DNA of 64,000 nt from Sisyra terminalis (Eukaryota > Arthropoda > Insecta > Neuroptera > Sisyridae): assembly GCA_958496175.1 (NCBI GenBank), contig OY292275.1, positions 44,965,701 to 45,029,700 of the forward strand, written 5' to 3'. Below are positions 13,028 through 24,830 of the stretch, in pieces. The translations under genes and the position numbers were made by a program. A model generated the notes under the pieces. It did no database searches and had not been told where the DNA came from. It saw only the letters and a program-made list of their open reading frames with translations. Within the stretch, counting starts at the first letter, position 1, and each line of letters opens with the position of its first letter.

Positions 13028-13816
13028 AGATAACTATCAATGAAAATAAAACAGTTCATGTTACTACTCAAAACCAGTGCTGCCCGCCAGTAAAGCTCAA
13101 TAATACCGAGGTACCCCAAACGGATCATGTCAAGTATTTGGGAATATACCTGGATCGGCGGTTAATTTGGGCAAAACACATAAAAGAAAAAAATAAAGCA
13201 GCGTAACTAGGAATGCGGAAAGTTGTATTGGCTGATTGGTTACAACTCACAGTTGACCATAGAAAACAAATTGGTTCTGAACAAATCAATAATAAAACCA
13301 ATTTGGACCTATGGAGTGGAACTTTGGGGCCCAGCATCCAACTCAAACGTGAAAATAATACAAAGATTCCAATCCAAGGTTCTGCGGACAATAATCGGTG
13401 CACTATGGTACATAAATAATGTAAGAATTCACGATGACCTACAGGTGGAAAATTTGAAGGATGTGACCATTTGGTAAGCGCGGGTCTATTAAACTAGACT
13501 TAAAGATCATCCAAATCATCTTGCCTTGAATTTGCTTGATAACAGTGCGAATGTTAAGCGTCTCAAAACAGTGTCGCTTATTTGACCTGATAAACCGGTT
13601 TTAATGATATTATTTGTTAGTCTTATTATATTTAAGAATACTATTTGTGCTATAATTATACTTAGAATACTATTACTGTTGTTTTTCTATAATTTTTATT
13701 GTTAATTGTGTCATTGGACACAACTAACCCACGAGTGTTGTAAGTGTAATTCAATGCAATTATTGCTAAGAGGCAGATGGTGCAAAAACCAAACTTGTAA
13801 ATAAAAAAATGAAAAA
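13028..13816 (+). mobile_element. 5'-truncated jockey-clade LINE with 12-bp target duplication
   Basis: Encodes the C-terminal end of a jockey-type reverse transcriptase in broken frames: HVKYLGIYLDRRLIWAKHI (from about 13128), LENKL-like and KPIWTYGVELWGPASNS (about 13300), RFQSKVLRTIIGALWY (about 13365), then HPNHLALNLLDNSANVKRLK before the 3'UTR. The catalytic YADD region is missing. The 3' end is an A-rich tail. Flanked by ATCTTCATCAAA at 13016-13027 and 13817-13828. 5' truncation, A-tail and variable duplication are standard for target-primed reverse transcription. Dead copy with stops and a frameshift near 13215. Confidence 0.88.
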
Positions 13817-13828
13817 ATCTTCATCAAA

Positions 13829-15744
13829 GCAAATGTTAGATCTTATTGTCATTGAAATAGAAATAATAAAATAAATGGATGGTAAAGTTTACGGGGTTAG
13901 CCAATTAGTTATAAATGGATTTAGGGTTTGAAATAATGAAGTGATTTTTGTTGAAGCATTGAAAAATTTCCCCAAGCTATAATATGGTACATTGTATGTA
14001 CCTAACATAAAAATAATCAGGTTTATTGAATTAGCCTTTGTGACCGAGCCGATAAAAAGAATTCGGAGAAAACTAATGTTTGAATTGTTGATATCATTTT
14101 CAATGAGGTTTATTTCAATTTTATTTGAGTGTATGTCTATATAGTGGACATAAAAATAAATTCTAACATATTTTATGTTTTGCGTTATCGCTGAATGGAC
14201 AAATATGTACGATAAGTTCAACGAATTTGATAAGAATAATGTGTGAAGGTAATTAAAATCAATGATACGGCAAGCATTTGGATGGCATTATGGCAGTTTC
14301 ATCATAACTCGATATATTTGTTTCATTTGATGCTGTGAATGCAAACTCGAAGATTCATTTAGCGAGATACTGTTTAAGCAAACCACAATTTCCATTTCAT
14401 TCCCGAGATTATTCGCTAATCTCTAAAGCAGCTTTTCCGTTGGCAAAATTCTTGCTCCATCACATATCGCACACCGAGTCGAAATTTTATTCGTGAAAGC
14501 TTGTCGCAATATTGAAAATGGGAATCGCTCCCTCGAATATCATCGTACGAGAATATGTCTGTTGGTAGGTAGGTAGGTACTATGTGGGTCTCATCTTGCC
14601 GCTTTCCTTTGTAACAAAGTGACATGAAACGGCAACTATAATGATGAATCAAAGGTGACTTCTAATAATAAAATTGAATTTCAGTTCATTATTACGACGA
14701 GAATTTCGTTCAATAATTCGCTGTAGCTAATAACACATTTTCGACGCTGAAATATTTATATTAATCCACCCTATTATTAGGTGATGACCTAACTAATTTT
14801 CGGTAATTGTACACACTTGTAATTTATGGCGTTCACGATCGTTTTCACGATCAACCCTTCCGAAAGGTTTGCACAGGCACAAAGTTTACCTGAACTTGTA
14901 CGGAGGGAACACACGTACGAAACGAACATAAAACCTGATAGCATTAGACATAAATTACGGCCCTTTAAAAGAAAAATATTACGGTGCAATTATTGTACCG
15001 AATAAAGAAAACCAACTTCCGAAAACAAAAATTTATTGTTTTCTTCCAACACCAAATGATGACCGCAAGGGTTCACAGTGTCTTTTCAATAGAATTTTAC
15101 GACTTTTCGAAACTAAATAAAAGTCGACTTAACGATTTCCAATTTTTAAATTGATTTCTCACCCGTGTTTTTCACGAAAGTTTCTTCATTAACACTGACA
15201 AACGTCTGACGAGAATGTAAGAGTATAACTTTTTATTGCAAAATTCGTATTCAACACTCATAAAATGTCATATTTAAGAATAATAACATATCCAGCACTA
15301 TCCGATTATCGCAGGATACTAATCTAGTATTTCGGTAAAAGTATAATTGACCATAATCAATGTATGTAACGTAAGCTGTACTACACCCGTGATGGGTGCG
15401 GCTATCTACAGGAATAGCAGATAAGATCCTAATTCTAATTTATTTGTGTCTTTTATTTCATCATTAAGGTTTAGGTTATTCTACGGAATCTGTAATATAA
15501 CCTACTCTGACATAAACTGCATGTACTTATAGTAAAAAGGAAGCTTTTTTGGTTGGTTGATGATTCTATAACGATGGATTTTTTTTAAATGTGAACGTTT
15601 GTCTCCCTGATTTCCCAACACTAGGATATAAAAACGTATAATAAACGCCATACTCCAAAAAGGACATTTCTTTGTAAGTATTCTTTTTTATTATTTGTTT
15701 TGAATTGCACGGATATGAACTCAACCGATATTCATGTAATTTTT
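13829..15744. other. Non-coding; slightly GC-richer block 14220-15300
   Basis: No exon recognised. The block 14220-15300 has fewer homopolymers and more CG dinucleotides than its surroundings, which could reflect constrained regulatory DNA. This is only an impression of composition. Confidence 0.4.
14564..14579 (+). repeat. (GGTA)4 microsatellite
   Basis: Four perfect GGTA units. Confidence 0.8.
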
Positions 15745-16369
15745 TGGTATGGGTAAAAACTTGGTAATAGTACTATTAAAGCTGCACGCAACATAACCAA
15801 GTGTTTGGGGAGAATACTGTTAACGATCAAAAAGTACAGCTTTGGTTTGAAAAAATTAAGTCTGGTAATTTTTCACTACAAAATAAAGACCAAAAACGTA
15901 TGTGGAAAAATATAATCTGAAGGCATTTGTGGAAGTGAATCCAATTGTATCCATACGGAAACTTAGTATCTGGATTAAAGTTAACCAAACAATAACATTG
16001 CGAAATCTTTCAGGAATTGGAATGATGAAGAAAATAGACAAGTGGGTACTAACCAAACTAACCGAGCGAAATAAGCTGGATAAAGCGTATGTTTATCAAT
16101 ATAATCTTGATTTCATTAATATTTCATGGAAATAGGAAGTTTTGTAGAACCCAGTCTATTTACAGGATCTCTCACCAACCGATTTTCATTTTTTTAAATA
16201 TTTACATCTGTTTTTATGGGCTAAACACTATAAAAATGAAGGCAGTTTGAAAAATTTGATACCAGAGTTTAATAGCATTAAAGATCGGAATTTTTAAAAG
16301 GCAGATTTCAATGATTTAAAATTTTGGTGGGAAAAATGAGCTGAAGCGAATGGAGTATATTTTGATTAA
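15745..16369 (+). pseudogene. Mariner transposase relic with internal deletion
   Basis: N-terminal helix-turn-helix blocks are legible: VQLWFEKIKSGNFSL near 15840, a LKAFVEVNP...IRKLSIWIKVNQTITLRNL stretch (split for length) and KKIDKWVLTKLTERNKLD near 16030-16080. The sequence then jumps to the C-terminal part: NPVYLQDLSPTDFHFFKYL near 16150, KHYKNEGSLKNLIPEF near 16230, and KFWWEKMAEANGVYFD-like ending TAA at 16367-16369. The first and second catalytic aspartates are deleted. Terminal repeats not located. Confidence 0.8.
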
Positions 16370-16446
16370 TTAAATAGCCTTTGATAAAAGACATGTAGTT
16401 TTATCATATATTCACTTTAAAATCCGACATTTTATACGCATAAACT

Positions 16447-17563
16447 AAGGATTGTAATCCGGTTTACTGAAAGCTGGAATTTTGACCCATTTGTATAATT
16501 GTATAATACTGGTATTTCTAAGTTTAAATACTGTTTTTTCGGTATTTACTAGGTTTTTTTTAAATTGTCTCTACTACATGTTCAGAGGTCGCTAACATAG
16601 CAAAATAGATACGTTTTCGTTTTTATGTCCCAAGCGCGTGAAATTAATAATTAAACTATATTATATTGATAACTATATTGATATATATGATATATATGAT
16701 AACTATATTGATTTATAACTATATTATATTTGATGCAAAGTTAAAAATGGAAAGTTCCTGACGGTATTTACTAAATATAGTTAATTAATTCTCTTAGCAA
16801 ATCGTTTTTTGTTTGATTTCTAGAAATTCTAGAAAAAAAAAATTTTTATGCTATTGAAGTACTCGTATATAATTTGTAATACATTTTCTGCAATAAATAA
16901 GTTATTTTAATTTCATTAAAATAAAATATCAAAACGTTAACGTAAACGTTTTCAACAGGACCCAGAGGCGGCACTAAATTTGAATCTGGTTCTGAATATA
17001 GAAATCAGTTACATCCAAAACCATCCAATGAGAAATAAGTTTATTAGAAGTTGGAGCATTTAGACGTACATACTTGGAAAACTTGGAAAAACTATATCGT
17101 GCATTGCTAACAGTACATATTACTAACCAGAGTACATGTTGAAAAATTGTTTTGGATAGCTAGTAATTTTTGCACTAAATAATTACGTTCCAGGTTTAAT
17201 GATAGTACAATTGATGAATTAGGTTTTTATGATCATATTTCAAAAAAATTGTAATACTACCATAAACCGAATAGTCATATTTATACTTTTTGTAATTTAA
17301 ATACATAAGATACTCTCTGTTTATTTCCTTCTTTGTAATTTGTTATATAAGTTACAAAGTTATGTTATATAAAAGTTATAAGTCATAAATTATTTTTTGT
17401 GATATTTACTCTTTCTAATAGAACTGGAAAATATAACAAAGAAACATCTGTGTTTTCTTTCTTTTTGCTAAATTTCAATTATCGGTATTAAAACCGATAT
17501 TCTAGTAATTAAATCAAAAAGTGCCGAATACCGATTTATATTTTTGATATGATATTGCAATCC
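16447..17563 (+). mobile_element. hAT-like repeat, longer copy
   Basis: Ends AGGATTGTAATCCGG and GATATTGCAATCC are inverted. Outer blocks rich in ACCGGTAT/ATACCGAATA words align with 44643-45249, but this copy holds about 500 bp more in the middle (16620-17150). No frame long enough to name a transposase. Target duplication no longer visible. Confidence 0.55.
16659..16731 (+). repeat. TATATTGATAACTATA tandem tract
   Basis: Several imperfect copies of ATAACTATATTGAT with ATATATGAT variants. Lies inside the longer hAT-like copy and may be slippage. Confidence 0.6.
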
Positions 17564-20174
17564 ATGGAATGAGCCCATGGAAAATATAGGAACTTAAATC
17601 TTGGATTTCCATTTCGAAATTAAAACTAACAAAATAAATTTGAAGAAAGTTTATTTTTTTAAACCAATTTTTGCTTAGTTTTTCGTCTCTTTTTATATGA
17701 AACGTCAGTCACTTAGCATAATATTAGGTATCGTTATAGAGCTTATTGATTTTTCCAAGTTTTCAAATAACGAAGATAAAACAAAACATATTGATTGAGA
17801 AAACCAATTAATTATGGTGATATCATTAAAATTTTACAATTTATATGTTAGTATGAAGTTTAAAAAGCCCAGTATTACCGGGCTCTTTAAGATACTTTTC
17901 CAACAAACCCGAATATTTGTGATTTTGAAATAGTAGCCATAAAAATAAGTAGAACTACATATATTGTAGTTAAATGGAATATTCTGTCTATGTAACTACT
18001 GAAATAGATACTTAAGTTAAATTTTTTTTAAGGTATAAGTATCCCATTAAGGTTCGATATTTTGTATAGACAGATCATTTTCTTAAAGTAACCATATATA
18101 ATAATCGTTTGTTCAAATCGCTTAAAGTTTTTTATCGATTGTTTTGAAATTTGTATACAACGTTGTGTTCATAGCTCATACACGCGCATGTTTGTATTGA
18201 ATTTAAAGACTCAATAGAGTTTCACATCAATAGGTACAGTAATGAATGCTGCTGGATATTAAAGGATGTTTTTATCGTTATTTTGGCGCTAAATTTCATA
18301 CTTTTAGAGATATAGCGATTTTTCTCACAGCATTGATAAAAATGTATATCGAAAAAATTAGCTACAATAGGTAAAGAAAAATATGCTAAGGTTTCTACGG
18401 AACATATTTTTAATGTTTCAGGAACATATTTTCATTAAGATTCAATTTATTTATACAGCCATTGTAGTATAGATTGCTAGAATAACGTCTACTGGGTTCA
18501 GTTAGCATATAAAAATTTATTTATTTTATAAATTCTGTGCATTTATCTTAACACATATCACTATTTTTAAGTGAAACTACATATGTTTTCTCTATCTTCT
18601 GGATAAAATTTTATTTGAATGATAAATGATACTATTTAAAAGTGAAAATACTGACCTTAACAGAGAAAATAAAAAAAAAATACTTAAAAAAATGTAAATA
18701 ATGAAGAATAAAAAAAATATTGAAAGAATTTCATGATTCTTTTTTTTTATTTCTTGAAAAGATAGTACATCTAAATGATTTACCAAATCCAAAAGTCAAA
18801 ATTAAAAAAGACATTTCAACGAACCGTTGACATTATTTTCAAGAGTGCTTCACTCCCCAATTCTATTGTAAATACTTTTTTTATTGAAAAAATTCAAAAA
18901 GCGTGTCGCTCAATCGAATTGTTACATTTTGATCTCATTGAAATCCAAACAATAGTTCTTTTTATAGATATCTCGGTTTTGAAACCCTCACGAACATAAT
19001 TCGGTTTCACCCCTCGAATATTCAACTATATCGTTATGTGTTTTTCATTATTTTTCGGATAGATTATTATCCTTATATCACTTTCGAAAATATCAACTCT
19101 GCCTACGTGTAAGTAAGTAAGTGAAACCTCGAAATTTCCTGTTTGGGGTGCAAAGTTGGGGATCTGTTTCACCCCTTGATATGGTTTTCCGACGATAAAA
19201 AAAATATGCTTTATAGATTTCGATGTGGAAAAATAATAAATCGAAAAATAAAATGTAAGTGGAGGGAAACACCTGAAAATGTCCTGTTTTGTTTGGGATT
19301 ATCGATTTAATTTTTTCTTTTAGAAACGAATTTTTTTATTGTGAATTTTTGAAATTGTAAATTAATAAACTTTTCACGAAAAACATGAGGTAAACATTTT
19401 AAATTTTCGATAGAAGCACATATTTTCTAAAATTAAAGATTCAGCCATGCATACAAATATAATGAAGTACAGTTTGACTTTTTCGTCCTTCGAACAAAGT
19501 TGACGTCAAAACGGAAAAATGTCACGAAATTCAAATGAAATATACTCTGCCATCATTATCCCACATGGAAAAACGTAAATCTGATAGATAAAACTGCGTC
19601 AAAATTAGAAATATCAAAAAAACAACATGGGGTGGCATCGAGTTGTGAGAATTGAAATTGGGGGAGATAGACGTTGCTCGGTGTATGGAATATCACCAAC
19701 AAGGATAATTGTTAAAGATAGCTTTATTGTTGTCTGTAATGACGAAAATTGATGTCCTAAACTTACACAAATTCGTGTTGAGTTTAATGCGATAAATGAA
19801 GACGCGGGGTCGTTTCTCTTAGGACAACAAGGAAGCGATTAAGGATAGTTAATTTATTACCTTAGAGGGTGAAGAAGGTTGTTGTTCCGATAAAAAATGT
19901 GTAGGGAAAAGTTTTAGTATATTAATTTAATGATTTTGAAAAATAGAATGAAATTTCATAAACAAAACTTTCATCCAATCGAAGGTGTAATTATTTCATT
20001 TTAATTACGCCATTAAGGGTGTAGGTTGGCTATAGGGAAGGAAAGACTCTATAAGAAAGAGAAAAGTATCGTTCCAAAATTTTTTTATTACATTTTATAT
20101 TGCGTATTATAATAAGAGCACCGGATTTAAATTTACCGCCATATTGTTAATACGAGTTATAAGTGATATTTTTT
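17564..20174. other. Non-coding; GC-richer block 19000-19870
   Basis: No gene or element recognised. The stretch 19000-19870 is less repetitive, with several GTAAGTAAGTAAGTG and GGGGTG words; a regulatory role is possible but unsupported. Confidence 0.4.
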
Positions 20175-21224
20175 AAAGTTGTCCCGTACAGACCTTACGA
20201 TTTAAGAATATGGAAAAATATTCAAAAGAACAATGTTTAATTGTTGTAAAAAAATACATTACAAAAATGGTGAAAGTTTTGCGAAAACAGTTCCTTAATT
20301 ACGTCAAGTTTTTCGATTGCAATAATTCGACTAGTATCTTAGATATTTTCAGGTATTCAAGCTACTTTCCGGTATCAAAGGTACGTTTTAAGATACAAAA
20401 TACTATGCTTTTTAAATGTATTTAAGATACTTGTTACTTTTGACCAAAAAATAAAGAAACTAAGATATTACACTTTAGATGCTTTAGATACTTTAAAGTA
20501 ATTAAGTTACTTCTAAGCAATTAAGATACCTTTTTCTGACTGGCATAGTAAATGAGGCATAATTATAGTACTAGGCAATACGTGTAGCTGAAATACTGGG
20601 GGTATAGAGGAAACAATTTGCAAGAGTATTATGGATCGAAAGTGAGGCGTTTAGTTACGAAATTTAAGACCAAATTTATACCGATGAATCAGAAGATCAA
20701 TTGTTCGTTGTTGTCCATGACGGTTACACGAAAATATAGCTACAGTAAGTGAATCTGTGATCGAGAATCCACGAATTTCCATTGTGAATTTGGCATTGTG
20801 ATATGTTAAGGGAACTTTTGTGGTCCGAATGGAATGTAATTTGCGATATGTGGAAGAAATGTTTTTCCTACAAGATGGTGCAACCTGCCACACAGCGCGT
20901 GAAACAATGGTATTACTGCAGACCAATTTTCACGCTTCAGACTGTATCATTTCTCGATTTTGTAATCAATATTGGCCACCAAGATTGTACGATCTTACAC
21001 TGATGGGCTTTTTTTTTGAAGCTATGTGAAGAAAAATATGTACGCAAACAAGAGTGAAACAGTTGAACATCTTAAAAGGGAAATAAGGTGCGTAATTCAT
21101 GAAATACAGCCATTTTTATGCGAAAGCATAATTCAATATTTCAACAAAAGAATAACCCAGTGCTAGAAGTCTCATGGTGGCCTTTTGCCTTATGTTGAAT
21201 TCACGTTTAATCGGGACTACTTTT
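20175..21224 (+). pseudogene. IS630/Tc1/mariner-superfamily transposase relic, split by a repeat
   Basis: The N-terminal fragment MEKYSKEQCLIVVKKY at 20210 and C-terminal blocks FLQDGATCHTARETMVLLQ (about 20860), NQYWPPRLYDLT (about 20965) and SETVEHLKREIRCVIHEIQP (about 21053) belong to the arthropod mariner-like group with a QDGAxxH second catalytic motif. The third acidic site is mutated (MGFFF for MDFFL) and a frameshift follows at about 21025. Terminal repeats AAAGTTGTCCCG (20175-20186) and CGGGACTACTTT (about 21212-21223) are inverted. The middle is missing and replaced by the 20330-20640 repeat. Confidence 0.75.
20330..20640 (+). repeat. GTAACT/GATAC-rich dispersed repeat, copy 1
   Basis: Dense in GATAC, GTATC, GTTAC and TAACTAAGATA words in both orientations, ending with GGGGGTATAGAGGAAACAAT and AAGAGTATTATGGATCGA. 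Closely similar to 23345-23647. It interrupts the transposase relic. Family unknown. Confidence 0.7.
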
Positions 21225-22329
21225 CTTTATGCTGAAATAAAAATGCTTGGTTAAAGAAAATAAGTGATTTCCTTAAAATTAAATCCAGCGCTCTTGTTGA
21301 GACATCCTTTAGAGCATGATTTAGATCATTGAAATGCTTTGAGAAAATTTAGTACATAGCAAGATCTTTAATACTTCAAATAAACGAATGTATAGAGTGG
21401 TTTTTTAAAGTTTAAAAAAATGTAAGGATTTCATTTGCTTCTAGAATATTGAAGGAACATTGAAACGACTATATTTGATGCTTTTTTACGTTTTTTTTTA
21501 TTAAATAAAGAAAAAAATACGAAAATAAGAGATAAAATTGGAAATATTAATAATAACGTAAGTATCAACTTCTAAGGAAAAGTAAACATATTTAAACTCG
21601 TAAAAATATTTACTTGAATCTTTCAAGTTGAATAACTTTTCATAATTTCACAAAAAAAAACTTTCCTTAAAATTGTCCCTTTTATATTTCTTTAAGATAA
21701 ATTTCCTCAAATTTATCACAGGTTTTACACTAATGATTGTCGATTTATCATACGAACTTATTCAAGAAGCTGAAGGGTAGTTTTTACTGTTAAAATTCAA
21801 ACGTCACAAAATTAAAACTCCAATAATACAAATTTTTACGAAATATATTTTCTCTTAAAACCCAAAAAAAAAACTGAAATTTCTAGTCTGCAACTTAAAT
21901 CAACATGAACGATAAGTTATGAGTTGAAGAAGAAAATTGCAATAACATCCCTAGCAAATGAGTAAATATCCTTCAAAATCATATTAGACCGACGCGGCAT
22001 GGTCTTGAAAAGTTAACGACTGGAGGAATTCAACTTAAGAGTTTCTATGACAGTTATTGATGCAGCAAATTTGCTGTAATACATTATATGCTCAAGCACA
22101 AGTACGTCCTCGATGCTACTAAATAAATTTAATTAATTAATTATATTATGTACAAATACATAAATAAAGACAAATTTAATTAATAAAGTAATGTCCTAAA
22201 AGCTCCAAGGCACGAATGTAGCCCATTTTAATATTATATGGCGGTGTACTCCAATTCCCGCACCTGCCATAAATTAGGTGTACGAAAAGAAAATGAATAA
22301 TTTTTGATTAATGTGATAAATTTTCCAGT
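21225..22329. other. Non-coding, no recognised element
   Basis: AT-rich sequence between the transposase relic and the duplicated unit. Nothing recognised. Confidence 0.5.
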
Positions 22330-22850
22330 TTCAACTAATATTTTTTCATTATAAATTATGACTTATATAATAATACATAATTGTAATGGCATATTATTAC
22401 GGTTTAGAAATGCTTGAATGATTTGGCCGATTGTGGTCCTATTTTCATAATAAAGATACTTTTATAGGTATTTTTATACCGAAAATGGTTCATACTTCAA
22501 ATTTATATGATGGTAATATTCAGTAGATGAATCTGAAATATCGAGGTTGTCGTAAATAGTAAAATTATTATATTTCATCATTTGCTTTTATTAATATCGT
22601 ATATATATTTATTATGTATTTTTATGTAGTTATTATTTTTACGTCAATTTTTGTGTTTACTAAGTGACGCTAGTGGTCACTTGCCCACAGTTGGAAAAAG
22701 TATTATGAATTTCATTATAAAATATATCTTTTATAATAAAACATAATTGTGGAGACATTTTTTTACGATTTAACAAGTATGATTACGCCGATTAAGGTCA
22801 TATTTTCGTAACTATAAAATTTATTTTTATACTGACAAAAAAGTTGTCAA
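22330..22850 (+). repeat. Direct duplication of a unit of about 150 bp
   Basis: 22340-22500 and about 22708-22850 align: TTCATTATAAA, ACATAATTGT, a TTACGRTTTA block, GCCGATTRWGGTC and ATATTTTCRTAA words recur in the same order. The intervening 200 bp is unrelated. A short related block (TTGATTAATGTGATAAA, 22303) also recurs at about 25495. Confidence 0.5.
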
Positions 22851-23344
22851 GATACTTTCGGAAAATATTTAGATACTAGAAAAGGTACTTTTTTAAAATG
22901 TATCCGAAGTTATTTTGGGTGTCTAGTTACTCTTAAGAAAACGAACTTAAATAATTATCTTAGTTAATTTGTTCACTATGTACGTACTAGGTAAAGTTGT
23001 TAGATAATCATATTATGTATTTCTTATCTTTATTAATTTACGAAAGTAAAAGAAAGTATTTATGTCTAAGCCCCTGTAAACACAACATACTTTAACAACA
23101 ATAGAAGATTAATTTAAGGTATAAAATTTATTAAATTTTATAGAATTAAACAAAATAAAACTTTAAATGAAATAGATCAATATATGTATAAAAAAAAATC
23201 AAAACATACCTTAAACTAACTTGAGGAAAATAAAAATAAAACAGCTTAAATTTGTCAAAACACAAAAATCGAAAAGTAAACATTATTTTGTACAGCCAAG
23301 AAGATGGGTACTCCAATTCATGACTTACTGCGTACTTTATTTTT

Positions 23345-23647
23345 AGCAACTTTTCAGTATCTTAGTTACTTTTCGGTATCAAAGATACTTTTTAACTTAC
23401 AAGATACAGTTCTTTTTAAAAAGTATCCAAGACGCTAGTTACTTTTGATCAGGAAATAAAGTAACTAAGATACAATAGACTATGTAACTTAGATAATTTA
23501 AAGTAATTAAGTTACTTCGAAGTAACTAAGATACTTTTTTCTAACAACTCTGAAATATAGTACATGTTTCATAGTTATAATATTATTCAACAGACGTATC
23601 TAAACTATTGGGGGTACAAAGGAAACAATTTACAAGAATATTATGAA
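23345..23647 (+). repeat. GTAACT/GATAC-rich dispersed repeat, copy 2
   Basis: Aligns with 20330-20640 along its whole length, including the GGGGGTACAAAGGAAACAAT tail block. A shorter third match lies at about 22853-22940. No coding frame. Confidence 0.7.
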
Positions 23648-24073
23648 TCGATGAAAAAATTATAAAAATTATAGTGCCCTTTATTTACAAAAAGGATGCT
23701 CAGTTATTCTCAAAAATGCCCATCTCGAAACGTGAAATCTTATTCTTAATATCCATCTGCTGTTAAATTGAATGGCTAAGTAAAAAAAGAAAAGATTCCA
23801 AAAATATCAGACAAATGATCATCAAATATCAGACAATTCAGGGTTTACTTCAACGTTTCGAAAAGAGTAGAGGTTAGACGATAAATTTATTCTTTAGTTT
23901 ATATCTTTATCTATACACCACTAAACTATTTCTTTTATCCCTTTTTCAACTTACCAGTTCAATTTTAAGTTCGAATATAATTAGAAAGAAGAAATAATAC
24001 AGAATGTGTAAATATTGAAATTCAAAACCCTAAACATTTCAGTAGCATGTGCATTATATACTGTATATTAAGA

Positions 24074-24111
24074 AACCTGATGAAGGTCAAATAAAGGATC
24101 GTAACGTTGCG
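24074..24111 (+). ncRNA. Degenerate single hammerhead-like motif
   Basis: CTGATGA at 24077-24083, extra A, GGTC-loop-GATC, then GTAAC (for GAAAC), GTTGCGG. No inverted partner is seen nearby, so this looks like a solo half of the same class of repeat. Core box 2 is mutated. Confidence 0.25.
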
Positions 24112-24179
24112 GATTTAGTTCCTCCTTTTATGTCCACTTCCCTGCTAACAATTAAAAAATTCAGTAGCATTTACGCCAT

Positions 24180-24830
24180 AAATTTTAAATAGAGTATTAG
24201 TATCAAGCAGAGTTCCGACTGAATATGGGTTTGCCATAGGTCAACTTCAAACTACTATGGGAGTTACAGCTTATTCTTACTGATTTGGTCGCCAAAAATT
24301 AAGTAACACGGGGTTGGGTACCGGGCCATAAGGGTTTATTGTGAAACCAAAAGGAAATTATTCTTGCTCATCGAGGGGTGGTAACACCATTCGTTTGTCC
24401 CAACCAAAAATGGGGTCATTAAATCGGCGGTAAGAAAACCCATCAAAGAGTGCTAATCACTAATCACTTTTCTTGTGGTAAAACACTAAGGAGCAAAAAC
24501 ATAGCATAACAAAGGTAAGAAATCCTTCTCGAAATATAACTGCTGAAAATTAAAAGTAAATCTCAATGTAGACTAGTGATACGCATCATAACCGATCACT
24601 GAGAAAGCATATTTACATATTTATGTATTGAGGTAATGTTGGATCTTCCAATATACAGATTCTGCTAAAGGATACAACTGCTTTTCATATTCTATTGGAG
24701 TAAAGTACCTACTCTATCTATGTGGGAACTAAAAGAGCTGGAGACCTTCGATCCTAGTACTGAGCTAGTCAAAATTCACCGGTGGCTGAAATATGATCTG
24801 CTTCTCGGCTTACATTAGGTGAAATAAGGA
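24180..24830 (+). pseudogene. RNase H / 3'-end relic of a non-LTR retrotransposon
   Basis: Near 24312 the frame reads WVPGHKGLL, stop, NQKEIILAHRGVVTPFV. This matches the RNase H domain signature WVPGHxGxxGNExADxLAxxG of LINE ORF2 proteins in the I/R1/LOA group. Downstream blocks (GVIKSAVRKPIKEC near 24410; TAFHILLE near 24680) fit the C-terminal zinc-knuckle segment. Many stops and frame changes. Boundaries are approximate and no target duplication was found. Confidence 0.5.
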
